From Pomacea canaliculata (lineage: Eukaryota; Mollusca; Gastropoda; Architaenioglossa; Ampullariidae), in NCBI RefSeq assembly GCF_003073045.1, contig NC_037602.1:2542001-2606000 (forward strand): a stretch of DNA of 64,000 nt, read 5' to 3'. Made by a program: the position numbers and the translations under genes. The notes below the pieces were generated by a model. The model ran no database searches, was not told where the DNA came from, and saw only the letters and a program-made list of their open reading frames with translations. Below, one piece after another: positions 33,501-47,605 of this stretch (positions within the stretch are counted from its first letter, which is position 1; each line of letters starts with the position of its first letter).

Positions 33501-36500
33501 ACAATAACAAGAATTTTGCCATGCTATGCAGTATAAGGTGCCACAGTAAGACTGTTAAAACTTACCAGAATCAAGGATTTTATTTTTGCTGTATATGGCA
33601 GTTATCTCGAGGCCGCCCTCAGTTATATCAAAGGTCCCTTTCTACAAATAATACCGTTATTAATCAAATGACACATAAGGAAGAAAAGACTACTACATAC
33701 TTATAATAATTATGAGTGTTTTGTAAATTTCTTTAAGTATTTTTCATTGTGAATCTCGACTTAATTCTATTTCATAATTTCATGGTCTATCAGTTCTCTC
33801 TTGATTATGAAATGTGAACTCTTACTATACATTCGCTCATATATTTTAATTCATCTTTTCTTAATCGTCGTTGTTTTCTTAAATTAATGCATTTCATGTA
33901 GTTTGATCATATTCCATCATATATCCGCTGATACTACTTATTTTGAATTGTGTATTGTTGTAATTTTGTGAAGAACCACTCTTCCTGAAAGGCGAAGGTA
34001 TACTGGGATATTGAATTAATACAGGTATGTAGATAAAGAAAATACCTCTGGTGGGAGTCAGGTGCAGGAGACGTGAAAATGATTCACAGAGAAACAAAGG
34101 GTCCGCCTCAAATTTAACAAGCAAAAGACATGCAAATGACACACTGGAAGAATTTCAGACTAATTCAACAGTGTCTAATGGCAGGGATAAACAACAGTTT
34201 GGAATTTCATGACCACACACAGCAATGTTACAGATGCTACCTGAATGAATTATCACCACATTAAGTAAGAAAAGTATGTGGTAGACCGAGAAAGACAGAG
34301 TTAAGGGCTGATAAGTCTTGAGTTCAGGTTAGTCACTCTTGCATTGATTATAGTATTGTATCTTGTTTAATTTCTTGTTAAGAAAATTGAATTTTGCTAT
34401 AACCGTTGTCGCCATCTTACTGGGAAAAGTGTTATTGCGGCTTAAGGTCTGTCTCTCTATCTCTCCGTTCCTTTCTCACTCCTTTATTTCATGCACTTGT
34501 TTTTTTTTCTCCCCTTTCCTACACTACCATCAACCTTTCTTCTACCTGTATTTTTGTGTATCGGAACATGTAGACTGCGCCCGTTGTTTTCTTATCTGAC
34601 CGTCCATGAGACCTTTTTTTTTTTCTCCTCTTTTTTGATGCGTTAATGACGATGATGAGGAGGAGGAGGAGAAAGATTTTTATTTTGGATTAGAGCTGTA
34701 GAAGACGTGTATTAATTCATAAAAAAAAAAGCGCGATCAAGTGCTCATAATCATAAAAACACAAGGTGAAGCACGTGCTGTGTACCAAGAGTGACGTCTT
34801 GCCGGGACAAACACAATCTAACAAACTCCATTTACAGAGCGACGATAAAATGAAGCGACCGACCTTTTGCCTAATTGCATGCTACCTGTGCAGGTCTCGA
34901 GTATTTCACCTCACCAGCTATTTTCCCGGTGTAAATTGGTGTTCTGCGCAGCTCAGAAAGCAGTTTGCGTATCGACTCCATTTTGTCGTTTGTGTCTGTC
35001 ACCTGATTGTACTTTAATCACGGGATCGCAGTGGCTAACGAGCGTATACACTGGCTAATGCTCGATTGTGATCACTTGCTGATCCGTGGCGGTCCTGCAG
35101 AGACTTGGACCGAATGCAACCTCGAGTGACCGCATCACAGACGGCGAGTTTTAGGTTTGATGTTGATGAGACCTACAGGATTCAGATGCTCGCTGAACCA
35201 GCATTGTCCAGGTGGACAGGTAGATGCAAATCTCACAACCGTGTCCAAGAATAGACAATACAGTTGATTCTGTTCAGTTGCTTCTGCTGCACTTTATCTC
35301 TTCGAAGGGGGTCAGTGGGTTGGCTGGCTATACTTGGTCACGTGGTTGCTAGCTTGGTTCTTTGTGTTAAAAAAGTCATTAAATTATTGGAATGAGTGAA
35401 ATCAGGAGAATCATGCTTTTTGTCAAACCTTTTTTGTTGTACTTTCTTTAATGTCAATAAACACACACGCACGCGCGCGCACATACACACATGAACGTGC
35501 TTGCTCGTCTCGGTATCTGCGTGACCACGCATGATCACATTCTTTATACATGTAAATTATAGTAAATACATTTTAGCAATACGTTCTGTTAAACATGATT
35601 GTTTAACTCTCATGACCTCACACACTTATATATCTATATTTGCGTGCACCCGTGGGTGTGAGCATGCGCTTTGCATTTTCAGATTTCCTGGTCCTCAAAG
35701 CTAAGACAACTCCAGTCTGGGTTGATGCACAATAAGGCGACAATGGTTGCGTCCCTTCGGTAATTTTTTTACTCGTGATTGTCCACAACTATCAACTATT
35801 CTCTCTTTTTTTATAAATCGGTTTGCTCGTTACAAAAATAAGATATAAAGATTAAATGTCCAACTATAATGTTTACTTTCAAGTGGCTGATCGCTCAGTG
35901 CAAGATACCGTTCCCCGAAATCACCATGAAGAACCCTACTCTGTACAAATCTGTGAACATATCCATGCACAGAAGGTGTCAAGAAGCTTTGAAAGTTTCT
36001 TTTCTTTTATGGTTTTTCTTTTTTTTTTTTTTTGTCTGAGGGCTGTCTCTAAGGAGCGACCTGTAAAGACTTAACGACAGCCCATTGCTTTGTCTGCACA
36101 TAATTGAGTGAGTTAAGAACATGGCCGGAACCACCACCAAGTCGAAAGCCATTTCGCTGTGAAGAAGCTGTTTTGTTCGTGGATCTTAATGTCTGTCTGC
36201 AGAATTCACCACATGGAAAAGTGGCTGGAAGACAAGAGTGGTTTCTTTGATACTACATCTAGACATGCTGATGTCCCCTTCTTCCTTCCATGTCTGGCAG
36301 TGACACATCTCCCTCACTCTCCCACGACAGCAAAACGCATGCTTCATCATTACCTCCCCATGCTCCTTAACACCTTTGATTACCATTTGGTACAACAGAC
36401 ATGTTTCCAGGAAAGTTCTAACTTCTTACCCCTGTAATGGACATTACCCCCTACAAAGGACGGAGCTAAAGCCTTATCAATTTTTGTTAACTCCCCGACC

Positions 36501-36823
36501 TCAACATATTAAAAACGAATTTAAAAAGAAACAAGAAACGTCTACGGCCCAGGACCACATAATCCATTTCAGCTAGCATTGCCCAGGATTTTTTTCTGTC
36601 GTACAAACACTATTTTTCCTTGTTTACAGTATTCGCTACACTCTTATTGTACTAGAGTGTTATCTTTCCTCCCAGACTTCCACATCCGCATTTCTTCTTC
36701 TCCCCCTCCAAAAAAAAAAAAAAAAAAAAAAAGGAGTCGATAATCGGGATTCATGGGACGACACATTATGAAAGACAGTTTAACCCAGATCTTAACCCTT
36801 TGTTGTCCTGAGTACATCTGGGG
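30531..36823. other. Intergenic, nothing recognised
   Basis: Contains a GAGGAGGAG tract near 34660, an AC/GC tract at 35461-35490 and a poly-T run at 36019-36033. Short ORFs at 31062, 32743 and 36159 have no splice or family support. Confidence 0.4.
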
Positions 36824-36990
36824 AAAAGAGGACACATCTCTTTGGGAGAGAGAGGGGCTGTACACCTAAGTCTCGTCCTGGTAGTCGTTCATTGTGTGGA
36901 CAATGTGGAACACCAGACCATCTCACACCAGCCTGTCAGGCGAAAGTCGACATAACCAAGAGAGAGGTACTTATTCTTCCTAATAAATCT
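36824..36990 (+). mobile_element. Possible Gag-like CCHC zinc-knuckle remnant
   Basis: An open stretch reads RPGSRSLCGQCGTPDHLTPA then C. CGQCGTPDHLTPAC fits the CCHC knuckle spacing C-x2-C-x4-H-x4-C, typical of retroelement Gag proteins and some cellular nucleic-acid-binding proteins. The open frame is only about 50 codons and no polymerase flanks it, so it would be a small relic. Confidence 0.35.
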
Positions 36991-39900
36991 TATAAATCAA
37001 AATAGTATATCTGTGTTATATATGAATATATATATATATATAGGGGGGGGGGTCCTTTCTCAAACCTACGCATATCAACACCGTTTGTCTGAAACTCAAC
37101 AATTCTGTCACAATATTTCTGTCATCTACGGCTAAATCATGTAAGGTTGGCTGGAGGTACATTTTATGTTTATTTACCCCAACATGTGTTTGTGTGTGTG
37201 TGTGTGTGCATGCGTGATGTTAGATGACTGTAAGTATATTCTTCAATGCATGTATTACAAGCCTTTGCTTCAGGCCAAAAACATATCCAGAAAGTAGGTG
37301 ACTCTCATGATGTCATGTCAAACTGTTTCTTGACTTCATCGCCCTTGACCTGTTGAGGCCCGGAATGGCTCCTGCTGGGCCTCTTCGACTACTGATACGA
37401 AATTCGATTTCTCTTTCCCTCCATCGTACCTCCTTCAGGTATGCGCAGCTCACGCTTCCTGTTCCCCTTATCGGTCGTCACGAGAGGATTTGCAAAGTTC
37501 TCTCTGTTTGCACAAATTCTGGCCCAGGTTTGCAGAGCGATCCCTTGGTAACTATGACTACCAGGTAGTGTATCCGACTCCGTGTCAAACACGCTATCCT
37601 TTTCTCTTGATTCAATAATCCATTCAATCATCCGATAATCGATATCAGCACGATTCCGGTGCTGTTCATGAATGGTTTGTCAACGTCCATTTCAATTTCC
37701 AGTTTCAAAAACAGTTTGTAACTGAATACAATACTTTTTAATTCATTAATAGTTCATTTCAACTGTTTGCTACATGCTTTTTTGAAGTACTAGCGTTTAC
37801 ACTTCAAGTCACAGACTACACGCAAAGGTTACAGTTAGTCAATGTTGACCTCCTCAAGTGTAGCCATTGCTTTATTCTTTTAATCTTCAATGTTATGTTC
37901 TCATAAATGTGGTTTTTTTTACATATAATTATACGTTCTGCTTCGTTTAGTGATGATGACATACTAAAAAATAAAAGGTGACAGAAGACCGAGAAAGGAA
38001 GTTCGCACTTTCCACCCACCTTCTGTCATCAACTCCGTCTGATATTTGCTAACGTAATTTAAAAGATGATGTTCTCCGCTTCCATAAATCCTTTCAATTG
38101 TTTAATTTTGTTTAAGTTAGAGCAATCGTCATAGGAAAATAGTCGGCAAACAGCCAGTGAGAATACTTCAAGCTTCACAATCATTAAATTCCGGATACAA
38201 GTGTGTACGTTTTCACTCCCGTCTTCAGAAGAAAAAAAAAGCAGAGAGAGGTTGCAGAGATCTCTCTCCATCGACTGGTCTTTAGAACAAAGCAAATAAT
38301 TATGTTCAGGAGCAAGTCCCGTACCTCAAAATGTACCCAATCGGTTATTTTTACGGTAAAGGGAACTGGAAGAAAAAAACAGACATTTCAAGAGATGCTC
38401 ATTATATTGAAATGTATTTCATCTTTAAAATAAATAGATAAAAGGTACTTTTTCAGGTCGTAGGGAGGGAGCTGTTACAGTCCTCACTTTTACTTGAGGG
38501 TGTTGTCTATCTCTTCATCTCCCTGCCTTTCCGACAGCTAGGGTCGTCTGAGAGAAGTTTTCTGCGCTACACGAGTATCGAACTGGCGCGTTCTGCAAAT
38601 GACCGCGTTGTAATGCATTTAGGATGACATGTGGTCTGCAATAGTTGACATGGTCACATGGTACTACCTTTAGGCTGGAATATGTATGGTGTGATGAATG
38701 CCAACAATCACAGACCCCATTGGCCAGGAGCACTGAAGTGAGCAATGTGCTATTTTGAGCACTATGACGACATGGCCAGACTCTGACAGATATTCTCTAG
38801 CTGCAAATGTCCAAGACCTTGGGTTTTTAGCAGTTTATTCCGCTTTCCTCGTCGTTAATCTGCTGATAACAAACTGATTTTTTTATGAAAGCCTCAAGAA
38901 ATATTACTTGTGAACGGGGTCTTGTTTGCTCGCGGGCGGTGTTTGATGCTGTAGTCTAAATACAGACTGCATCACTCATCTTCTAGTGTAAACAGTGTGT
39001 AGAAATACTAAAAATGACATATACACGAAAACTTGTTTAGCATTTTTAAAAGGTAAAAGAAAAGAGCCTAGTGGATGTCGGGGTAGTGAATGTGAATGGT
39101 TCACCCTGTCTATTCCGTGGGCATGTGTAAGGCGGAACCCTCACCTTTCCTACCTTGATCTTCACTGCTAAGTCAGGTACCCGCTTCTTGTGCAAAGGGG
39201 ACAAACTAGAAACCGATTGACCCAGAGTCGAGTGCACTAAATACTAAGCCACATCAAGCCTCCCTCTCTTACTCACCGTGACATCAGACTTTAGAGAATC
39301 CCGGACAGTGAAGAAGTGGAATTATATGATGGAAACCAAAAGGTCATCCATGACATGCTTGCTGGACAAGTTTCGGAGACTTTGCTCGCATGGTCTTCCG
39401 TAATCCCGATCTGAACTACACAACACCTTGGTATTGGAAACTGATTGCCAGCTCAGGTTCAACTCGACTACACAGTACTCACTGTGCCATCGCTAATAGT
39501 TGGTGGTCTCCCCTAGTCCCCTTCTCATCGCCTCCCCTCCCCTCTACTCTTCCCTCATTTTCCTTCTTTCGTCCTTCCCAAACTATGCGTGTATAGAAAA
39601 ACACTTCTCACACTGCTGTTTAAAGTTTTTTAATCGAAAATACACAGACATACAGTAGTAGTTAGAATGAACGATTTCCAGTCTTTATGGACTTTCTAAT
39701 CCAGGTTATTTGCTTTTCTCTTTCTGTGTGGGGGTAAGTGGTTATATATCCAGATGCCGTGTAGGATCTTATATTCATATTATTTATAGAGCTCCTAGTG
39801 CATGTGTTTAACGAAATCGGTTGCTTTTTTTATATTTGGTACTGTTTTAAAATATGTAACTATAGCGACAGATGCTCGCATATTTGCTGGAGCTATGTTG

Positions 39901-42900
39901 AAACAAAAAGGAAATTAATAAAAAATAAATAAATCAAAATCAATCTCTCTCTCAATGTTCTCGCTTTTTTTCTAGGAGAGTGGCGACAATAGTCCAATAG
40001 TACTTCCTCCTTAGTGCGAGAGAGATCAGATACACAAATATGTGCATAAAATAAAAACAAACAGTGGATAAATTGTGTAAGAACTGTTGTAGAAAACCGA
40101 TAGTTTACTAGTACAAAGTTTTGGATTCTGTGCGCTCGTGTTGAAGGGTGTGTGCACCCTCGGTGTGGCTGTTGCAGATGCATCAATAAAGACCTAGTTT
40201 GAGTGTACACACACTCCAATGTACTTTTACCGAGTAAAAAAGGAAATTTGGATTTTTTTGCGTGTTTGTCAGGTCCTAATTTTCCATGAAGGCTCCGCCT
40301 CTTTTCTTTGTGAACAGCTAATTTGGAGAGGAACCGATCAATTTGCTTGCAGGTGACTGTGAACTCGGTATAAAAGACACAGGAAAATGCTTCTCGCCGG
40401 TCACCCTCTGACTCGCGGTCACCGTTCCCTCGGCTCATTAGCTTGACCTCTTCCTGGCTTATTGAAGCAGGTAACGGGTAATTAACTGCACTCAGCTGTG
40501 GCAATAGGTACATCGTAGATAGAGATAGCAAACTGAGGAGAAAGTTAATGTTATTGCATCTATCTGTCACAAAGCTGGTGAGGTATTCACTCAGAATGTC
40601 TTATCAGTCTTCAAAAAAGGAATAGTGTAGATTTTTGTCGCCTTGCGTTTGACATATTTTTTGACACATTTCACCACACCTGGAAGACCTAGAAGTACTC
40701 CTGGAGCAGATTTTTTTTTTTTTGACACATTAGTAAGGACTAGGTTTGTGACACATTAGTAAATACTTATGAATGTTGACATTCATGTTGTCAGTAACTT
40801 TGCTCGAGTATTATAATATTTACCTTTCGACGAAACCTCTCATCTCAAAGTTGTATGCATTCATGAATAAGCCCAGGTTCCCAATACCCAGGACTTCTCA
40901 TGAACTATTAGTAATTTCTAGGTCTCCATCATATCACTGTCGACAAAATCAATTAATGCATCTATTTCTCACTAATATGTTTGCACAACAGTCGACAATT
41001 GCTTTTATTATAATATGCACATATGAATATTTTCTTTGGAATGAGTATACGAAAGGGCTATTGCAGAATTTCACATCTGTGAAATTCTAGTGCCAAGCAT
41101 GTCATTATAAATATTCTTATATTATAAATCACGAATAACTAGGAAATCGCCTGAAATTCGGGATTTCCTGTTCAATTAATGTTAAATTAAATTTTAATTC
41201 AGAAGTGACATAAATTTGAAAACTTACCGTTTGTACACCCGTAAATTTAACAACCCTGGTAGTCTGCTTAGTCAGCTAATGATAAAAAATACAGGTTCTT
41301 TTGTAATGCAGAGATATAATGGAAGGTATAAACACAAAAGACGAATACGAAGTAAGGTAATAATAAATAATAAAGGAACGACGATGCTTTTCTGACACGA
41401 CAGCACAGAATGTCCACGTGTGCGGTGGTGGTGGTGGGTGGACGTTGACTTACCTGTACACGCTTACCTGATGTTGAAACTTAGTATTTGAAAATAGCGG
41501 AACTTACAAAGGTAGCACTGATGGCCGAGCATGGAGTGGTGATGGCTATAACAAGCGGGTCCTATCGTGTTTTCCACGCACACAATTTTATTGTCTTCTC
41601 GATTCTTATATCTTCTCACATCTTCCATCTGCTTTGGTAAGTGTTCCAAACCGTCCCTTTCTTTCTAGTTTTATAAAAGTTAAGGAAAGGAACTATTTTT
41701 CTGGAATATTTCATAATAAATCTTCTGACAGTAAATGTTGTCATCATTCCCTTTCCACTCTAATTGTTCCCCAGTTTATTTGCGTTAGTGTGCGCCTTTC
41801 TAACGATCGTAAGGAATTATGGATGTTATTTAAACAAAAAAAATAAATAAATAAAATCACTTTAAAGTTTGAATTCAATGGAGAAATAATTTTTATAAGA
41901 ATTTTAAAAGAAAACAATATTTTATCTCAGTTCAGTAAACATTCTTTTTCCAAATTATTTGGCTAATTACAGTTTCTTCAAATATTTCAGTTGGTTTTTA
42001 TCATTTCATTCTGCTTGCAATTACTTGATCGAAATATCTCACGAAAAAAAAAACTGCACGAATGCCATTATTATTTAATTTTATCAAGAAAATGCGTTTC
42101 TTTATCTAGTCAGGCGCTTTTTTCCGATCAATCTTTTTTAAAGTGGGATTTCTGAAACCCTAAAACGGCCGAAACTACTTTTGGAAACATGGTGTTTGCC
42201 TAATGGAAGCAAGCTTCTCACGACAGCAACACAAAACTTCTCTTATCCGCTGTTAACGGAAAACACGGGCGATAAGATTAGCAGCATCGCCATCGACAGT
42301 CGGGTGCAGTCAGGCCTGTGTATGACGAAAGCACCCTGGAAGGTCCGAGCATTTCTAGTGGGTATTAGCTAATAATGGATCGAAGCTGCTGGTGGACATG
42401 TGCTGTCAGTGGAGAATATAGAAAACATTTTTTTATGCTTGCTGTGAACGAAAAAATGGATCTTTTACAAACTTCGTGCAAGGCATGAACCGGTTGCTAA
42501 GGGAACCGAGCAGCTCATAATGATGTATCTGCTGGTGTTTGCTTGGTTTAGTTTCGCTCTGCACTTGAGTAGTTTGCGCAAAAACGTAATTAAATCCAGG
42601 TTATTATTATTATTACACAGAGAGGTGGAGTATCTGGACGGTATCAAACCCTACAAAGTCGGAGCTATGAAAAAGGAAAACACAAGTAAACTATTCCGAA
42701 AATTGAATTTTTTTCAAGAGGTTACGAGTTTAAAAAATATAAAGGATGATAATAATAAGAGGGTGTTCATTTCTTCAGGCAATCGACACGATAATTGTTT
42801 TGGTGTAATTTTGTTTTAAATCATCCATAGCTTGTTTTCGTTCAGGACATATAATTTGATTATCCTCATTTTGCGGTAATTGTGTGTGTATTTGTTTGTG

Positions 42901-43208
42901 TGTGTGTGAGTATATTTGTGTGTGTGTGTGTGTGAGTGAGAAAGAGAGAAATATATTGCGAAAGTTTATTAGAGCTGACGTGTAGGCAATGAAAGTCTAG
43001 TATTAGAAGAAAGTTTAACTCGAATCTGACAAAAATCAGACGAAAAGGAAGAGGACGGCGTGGACACATTGTCTCCTTGACACTAGGGTGGAAGAACCTC
43101 TGCATGGCGCGACCATCGGGATGATGGCGGCCCAAACATCGTCGTTTAGCTTGAGGACGCCAGTGGTGGCTGTCATTGCGTCGTCTGACGTCTGACGGCC
43201 CTCGCACC
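36991..43208. other. Intergenic to the start of the GPR157-like gene
   Basis: Holds (TA)n at about 37029-37042, (GT)n at 37185-37208 and GT-rich DNA at 42884-42936. A perfect 11-bp inverted repeat lies at 41065-41088. The 225-codon minus ORF at 39893-40570 shows no family features. Confidence 0.4.
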
Positions 43209-46200
43209 ATGACGTCGCCGTCGCCGGAAAATATTTCTGACGCCACCGCCGCGTCAGAGTATGTGATGAGTGACATGGACATGGCCTACGTCATAGTGGT
43301 CATGATTACGTCAGTGCTGTCCACGGTGGGCTGCGTGCTCATCATCGGTCTGCACGTCGCGTATCGCCCTCTGCGTACGACTGGTCGCGGTATGCTCGTG
43401 CAGCTCAGCGTAGCGGATCTCCTCACAGCCCTCGGCAATCTGATGGGAGTGCTGTGGTATCTCTTCAAGTAAGATTCCTCGAATTTCTAAATCTTTTCTT
43501 TTTTTAATCTGGAATTGACGTACAAAACCGTCTGCTTTGCAGTGATACAGCATTAGTTGCAGGAAACCACCAGTCCCTCCACCACCAACTCTCTCCGCCC
43601 TTTTTCTTTCTCTCTTCCCTCCCTCCTCCCCCACATATCTATCATTTTCTTTCTTTCTGATATTCTATATTTGTCTCTTTCTATCCTTCTTTTGATTTTG
43701 CTTCTTCTTTCTTTCATTATTTTCTTCCCAAAATTCTTCAGTTGTCTGCGTTTTCTTTTTACTGTCATTTCCACACAAACATTTCTTCGTCTTCCTCCAT
43801 CTTTTGTTGTTGCTGTTGCTGTTGCTGTTGTTGTTACTGCTGCTGTTCCATAACTGTCAGGAGATGGTAGAAGTGCTGCATTGTGCAGTTTGCATTTCTT
43901 GTGGCAAATCACAGCTGTGACAGGCAAAGGCATATAATCACGATGCATTCTTGTATTAGTGATTCACTTCACTTGCATTAAGTTACTTCTCTCTGATACT
44001 GTTTCTGATAATGTTTTCGCTCTGCCACTGGAATTAGGAAGCTCATCTTGGCTGATATTCTTTTTTGTCGTTATCAACTTGATTTCTTTATCTCAGGCTA
44101 TTCATTCTTTCACTGAATAACAGAAAATAAACTGCTTGACCATTGCAATAACAACCACTTCAAAATTCATTTGTGGTGGAAGGGAATCCGAAGGTTGGTT
44201 TCTAACACATCCTGATCACGGTGTACCATTCAGAATTCTCTGTAAATAGGTTTTAAGGTCTTTTACCTTATTTTTTTAATGCTGTAAAATACTTTTTCCT
44301 GTTGAAAAGAGGTTTATTGACCTAAAAGAGGAGATGAAAAAATTGTTTAATTCAGTTTCGCTGTTGCGTGAATTTGTTCCCAAACATGTTGTACGTTCTG
44401 ATTGGTTCTTTAGCAGTATACAACTTTCGGTTCAGGTGTATAAATGCAGACTTTTCAGAAGTCTGATCGGATACTTTACGTAAAGAGTAGGGTTTGTCTG
44501 AAAAGTGCACTCCTCTGTTATGGTAGGAGACCATTAAACGCTTGAATCACCCTGTGTAGAGCTTGTGTAGTACTTGGGTGCAGTCGTTGTTATTATGGTT
44601 TGAATATTTGGATGTCATCTACACGTGGTGGCATTGTGGGTAATCCCGACGATGGATCATAGTCTAACAAAATTTTTTGGGAAAGTTATATTTTACTGTT
44701 TTGTCGATTTATCTAATTTCTTTCTAATTTCTCTTCCTTGATTGAAAGGACACATGTACCCATTCCATGCTTATCTATATTATCACTGATGTTACAAGTG
44801 TTTCCTGCGTGCGATTTATACTGTAATCGTCTACTATTTTAGACCAATATTCCATATGTTGAAAAAGTGTTAAAGTACACATATAAACTGCAGCCAGTTG
44901 ATACACAGGCGAATTATGGCCGCTTGGACAGTGGATGATGACTTATCCGCTACTTGTACAGCTTTGGTTTAGTTGTATTTATTATTAAGATATCCATGAA
45001 ACCCTCGACTAGAATTAAGGTAATGTTTCAAAGTTGTATAAGCTGTAAGTATACGTTATTTTTTCTACGGAAACACATGATTTCTCTTTCTCTCTCTCTA
45101 TATATATATATAATTATATGTGTGTGTGTGTGCTTTCTTACTAGTTCGCAACCATACATGCATACGCTTTTACAATATTTTATGCGACTAGCCTGAATGG
45201 CTGACAAAATAAAGGCTAAATGAGTATTAATTCGTGATACCTACACCTTGAATAAGTAAGAAATTCTACAGGGACTCGGCGATACTTCACCGGAACATGG
45301 CTTACTGCGAGACCCACAGCGCCCTGACCATCTTCTCTAGCATCGCCTCCTTCCTCTGGACACTTACCATCGGCTTCAGCCTGTACTTGGCCATAGTCCA
45401 CAACCGACCCCACGTCACCAGAAAGTTCTGGAATCCAATCTGGTTGGTCTGCTGGGGTATTCCTAGTACGTATAAGTTGCTGACTGACGAACGAAAGAAG
45501 TGAATGATGAAATTTTTGAAATTTATGTCGAAACCATAGAAGGACAAAGAAAACTAATGAAGAAAGGTACGAGCGAACGATGGATGGATGGAAAGAGGGA
45601 GGGATGGACAGAAGAAAAATTACTTCAGATGTCAATGTTTCCTCTGGACAGCTGCAGTCACCACAGCTGCCCTTGCTAGTCGCGTGCTGGGATACGACCT
45701 TAACCTCCATCAGGCCAGCTGGTGCTGGATAGACCCCAAGGCAGAGTTGAATGTCATGTGGAATTTCCTGACAGGCAAAGCCTGGGAGCTTGCGGCCTAC
45801 TTCGTCACCGTTTTCCTTTACACCGTCGTCAGGATAACTATTCTGAGACATCAGGTACGTTCTGGGCATCCCTCTGTCGCTCTTTCAGCCACCCGTACCC
45901 TACTCTACCCAAACAGACTTGTCAAAATCTATCAGAGAAGTGAGAAATAAAAGTTTAGTTTTTTCTCTTCTTTTTTCCTTTTCCTCCTCCGGTCTATTCT
46001 CTTAACCATCAACTCATTTTGTATTGTTTTCGGTGGCTGTCTTCTAGCGCGTTTAATTTTATTTGCATGCAGAACCATTGACTTGTCTAGAACCTGTTCA
46101 TTCTGTTAACTGTGACAGAGTAGGACAGACATCCTGGAGCGGCATTCGCGCCGAAACAACCTTAACGATGCCAACACCAAGCTCCTTTTTGTTCCTCTTG

Positions 46201-47605
46201 TCTTTATTGTTATGCGTCTGTGGGGCACTGTCAGGTTTCTGCTCGGCCTGATTGACTATGTCTACGCAAGTTCGCCCAACGCATCCTGGATCGTTCCTCT
46301 TCAGGTCCGTGTTTTCTCTCACTCTCTCTTGCACGTGCGCGCGTTTGTGTGTGTGTGTGTGCGTGTTCTTAATTCTTTTACGAAAATCCTGCTTGGAATT
46401 ATAGAGTGCAGAACTGTCAAAGCAACAGTTATGGATTGATTTCATTCAGTAGAGAAATCGTTTGAAAATCAGATGTGCGCGTGTATAACCGTTTCATCGT
46501 AGATGTGTATAGGTGGACTGCTGTCTATCTGCCAAGACCAACGCTTAGCTTCTTGCGAAGTTCTCCGCTGTTAGTCTCGGCGAGCCGTAACAAAGACTGT
46601 GAATAAACCGGAAGCTTTGTTGTCTCATACCTCGTTGTAGCAGTTAACTGGAAAAAAAATCGTCTGCCAGCAGTCCAGTAAGTTCGTGGTTTCATCAACT
46701 GGCACCACTATGTTGCATTATGTGCTGTCAAGTGTTTCGCAAAACATCTCCAAAATCGAATACTGACATTTTTTTCAGAGCCTAACAGGCTTGGCTCTCC
46801 TTGATTTTATTTTTTGTGGTCGTGCTTCAATTTGGATAAAAATTTTGGACCTTCATGTCTACATGTGCATCTGTTGTGATTTCTTCCTCTTCTGGTTTCC
46901 AACAGGACGGAATATAATGTTATTTGAAGTACGAACTGTTTGGACCTATTGGCTGGAGTCCTTGAGCTGGAGTAAATAAACTGAAGTGATGATCACTCTT
47001 TTGCTCTTTCATATGATAACATTTCTTCATATTCTAAAGACTACTTAATATCTTCCCAGTATTCTCCTGATGTCACTAACCTTACTCTGCAATTGTTACC
47101 GCCACATCGACAGTCAACGCCCTTTACTACCGGAACCCAGCGAGTCCTTCATTGTTCTTCCTTCTACATCTTTGTTACTATTTTGTTAACGTATTCTACA
47201 TCTTTCTTTCTATTTTGTGGCCTTGCACTACATCGTTCGACAATAGATGCTGTAAAAAAAAATATGTTGACCGAAATCGTTCAAACACCGTCACCAGGCC
47301 GTAGTGCTTTTCTTTTCCAGGGTATCGGTGACACGGCACAAGGAATTGGAAACTTCGTGATGGATTTCTTCCTCACTCGGGATGTCCGGCGTCGCTTGAC
47401 GAGCTGCTGCCGCGATGCCCACGACGCACGTGCCGACCATCTCCCCAATCACCGACCGAGTGCCTACAGCGGGACTGTGAGGGAGACAACTGCGAGAACT
47501 GAACGAGCATGTCCACAGGACTGTTACACACCTGAAGACTCGGCCAGAGGGAAGGGTTCCACAGATCCAGTCAATAATTTGTTTTTTGTTTCGCTGACTT
47601 CGTAG
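43209..47605 (+). CDS. GPR157: GPR157-like G protein-coupled receptor, five exons, complete
   Basis: Seven-helix receptor of the plasma or ciliary membrane; vertebrate GPR157 is an orphan receptor reported to signal through Gq. Exons: 43209-43468, 45272-45465, 45652-45854, 46119-46304 and 47321-47605 (stop TAG). Phases agree at every junction, giving 1128 nt and 375 residues, a little longer than the about 335 of human GPR157 because of the tail. Helix 1 is YVIVVMITSVLSTVGCVLII, helix 2 LVQLSVADLLTALGNLMGVL, helix 3 region HSALTIFSSIASFLWTL. The segment GYDLNLHQASWCWID with LTGKAWELAAYF matches the GPR157 block GYD...GWCWID...LTGKLWE closely, and exon 4 carries RLWGTVRFLLGLI. The last exon starts GIGDTAQGIGNFVMDFF (helix 7 region) and has a membrane-proximal Cys pair (TSCCRD). 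Start ATG 43209 chosen because the longer upstream frame begins with a non-ATG codon. Confidence 0.92.
43469..45271. other. First intron of the GPR157-like gene
   Basis: 1.8 kb with a CT-rich tract (43590-43740) and a GTT/GCT trinucleotide-rich tract (43806-43847). A TATA-like TATAAA at 44440-44445 stands beside a CAGACTT-TTCAG-AAGTCTG hairpin, but no transcript start can be inferred. Confidence 0.5.
46305..47320. other. Last intron of the GPR157-like gene
   Basis: About 1.0 kb with a short GT tract (46347-46363). No exon is seen; ORFs are in non-coding frames. Confidence 0.5.

Noticed and set aside
39893..40570. 225-codon minus-strand ORF, among the longest outside the LINE
   Set aside because: No recognisable domain, low-complexity ends and no splice or promoter context; length is compatible with chance in 64 kb.
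43553..43948. 131-codon minus ORF rich in Arg/Lys
   Set aside because: It is the complement of a CT-rich tract and trinucleotide repeat in the GPR157 intron.
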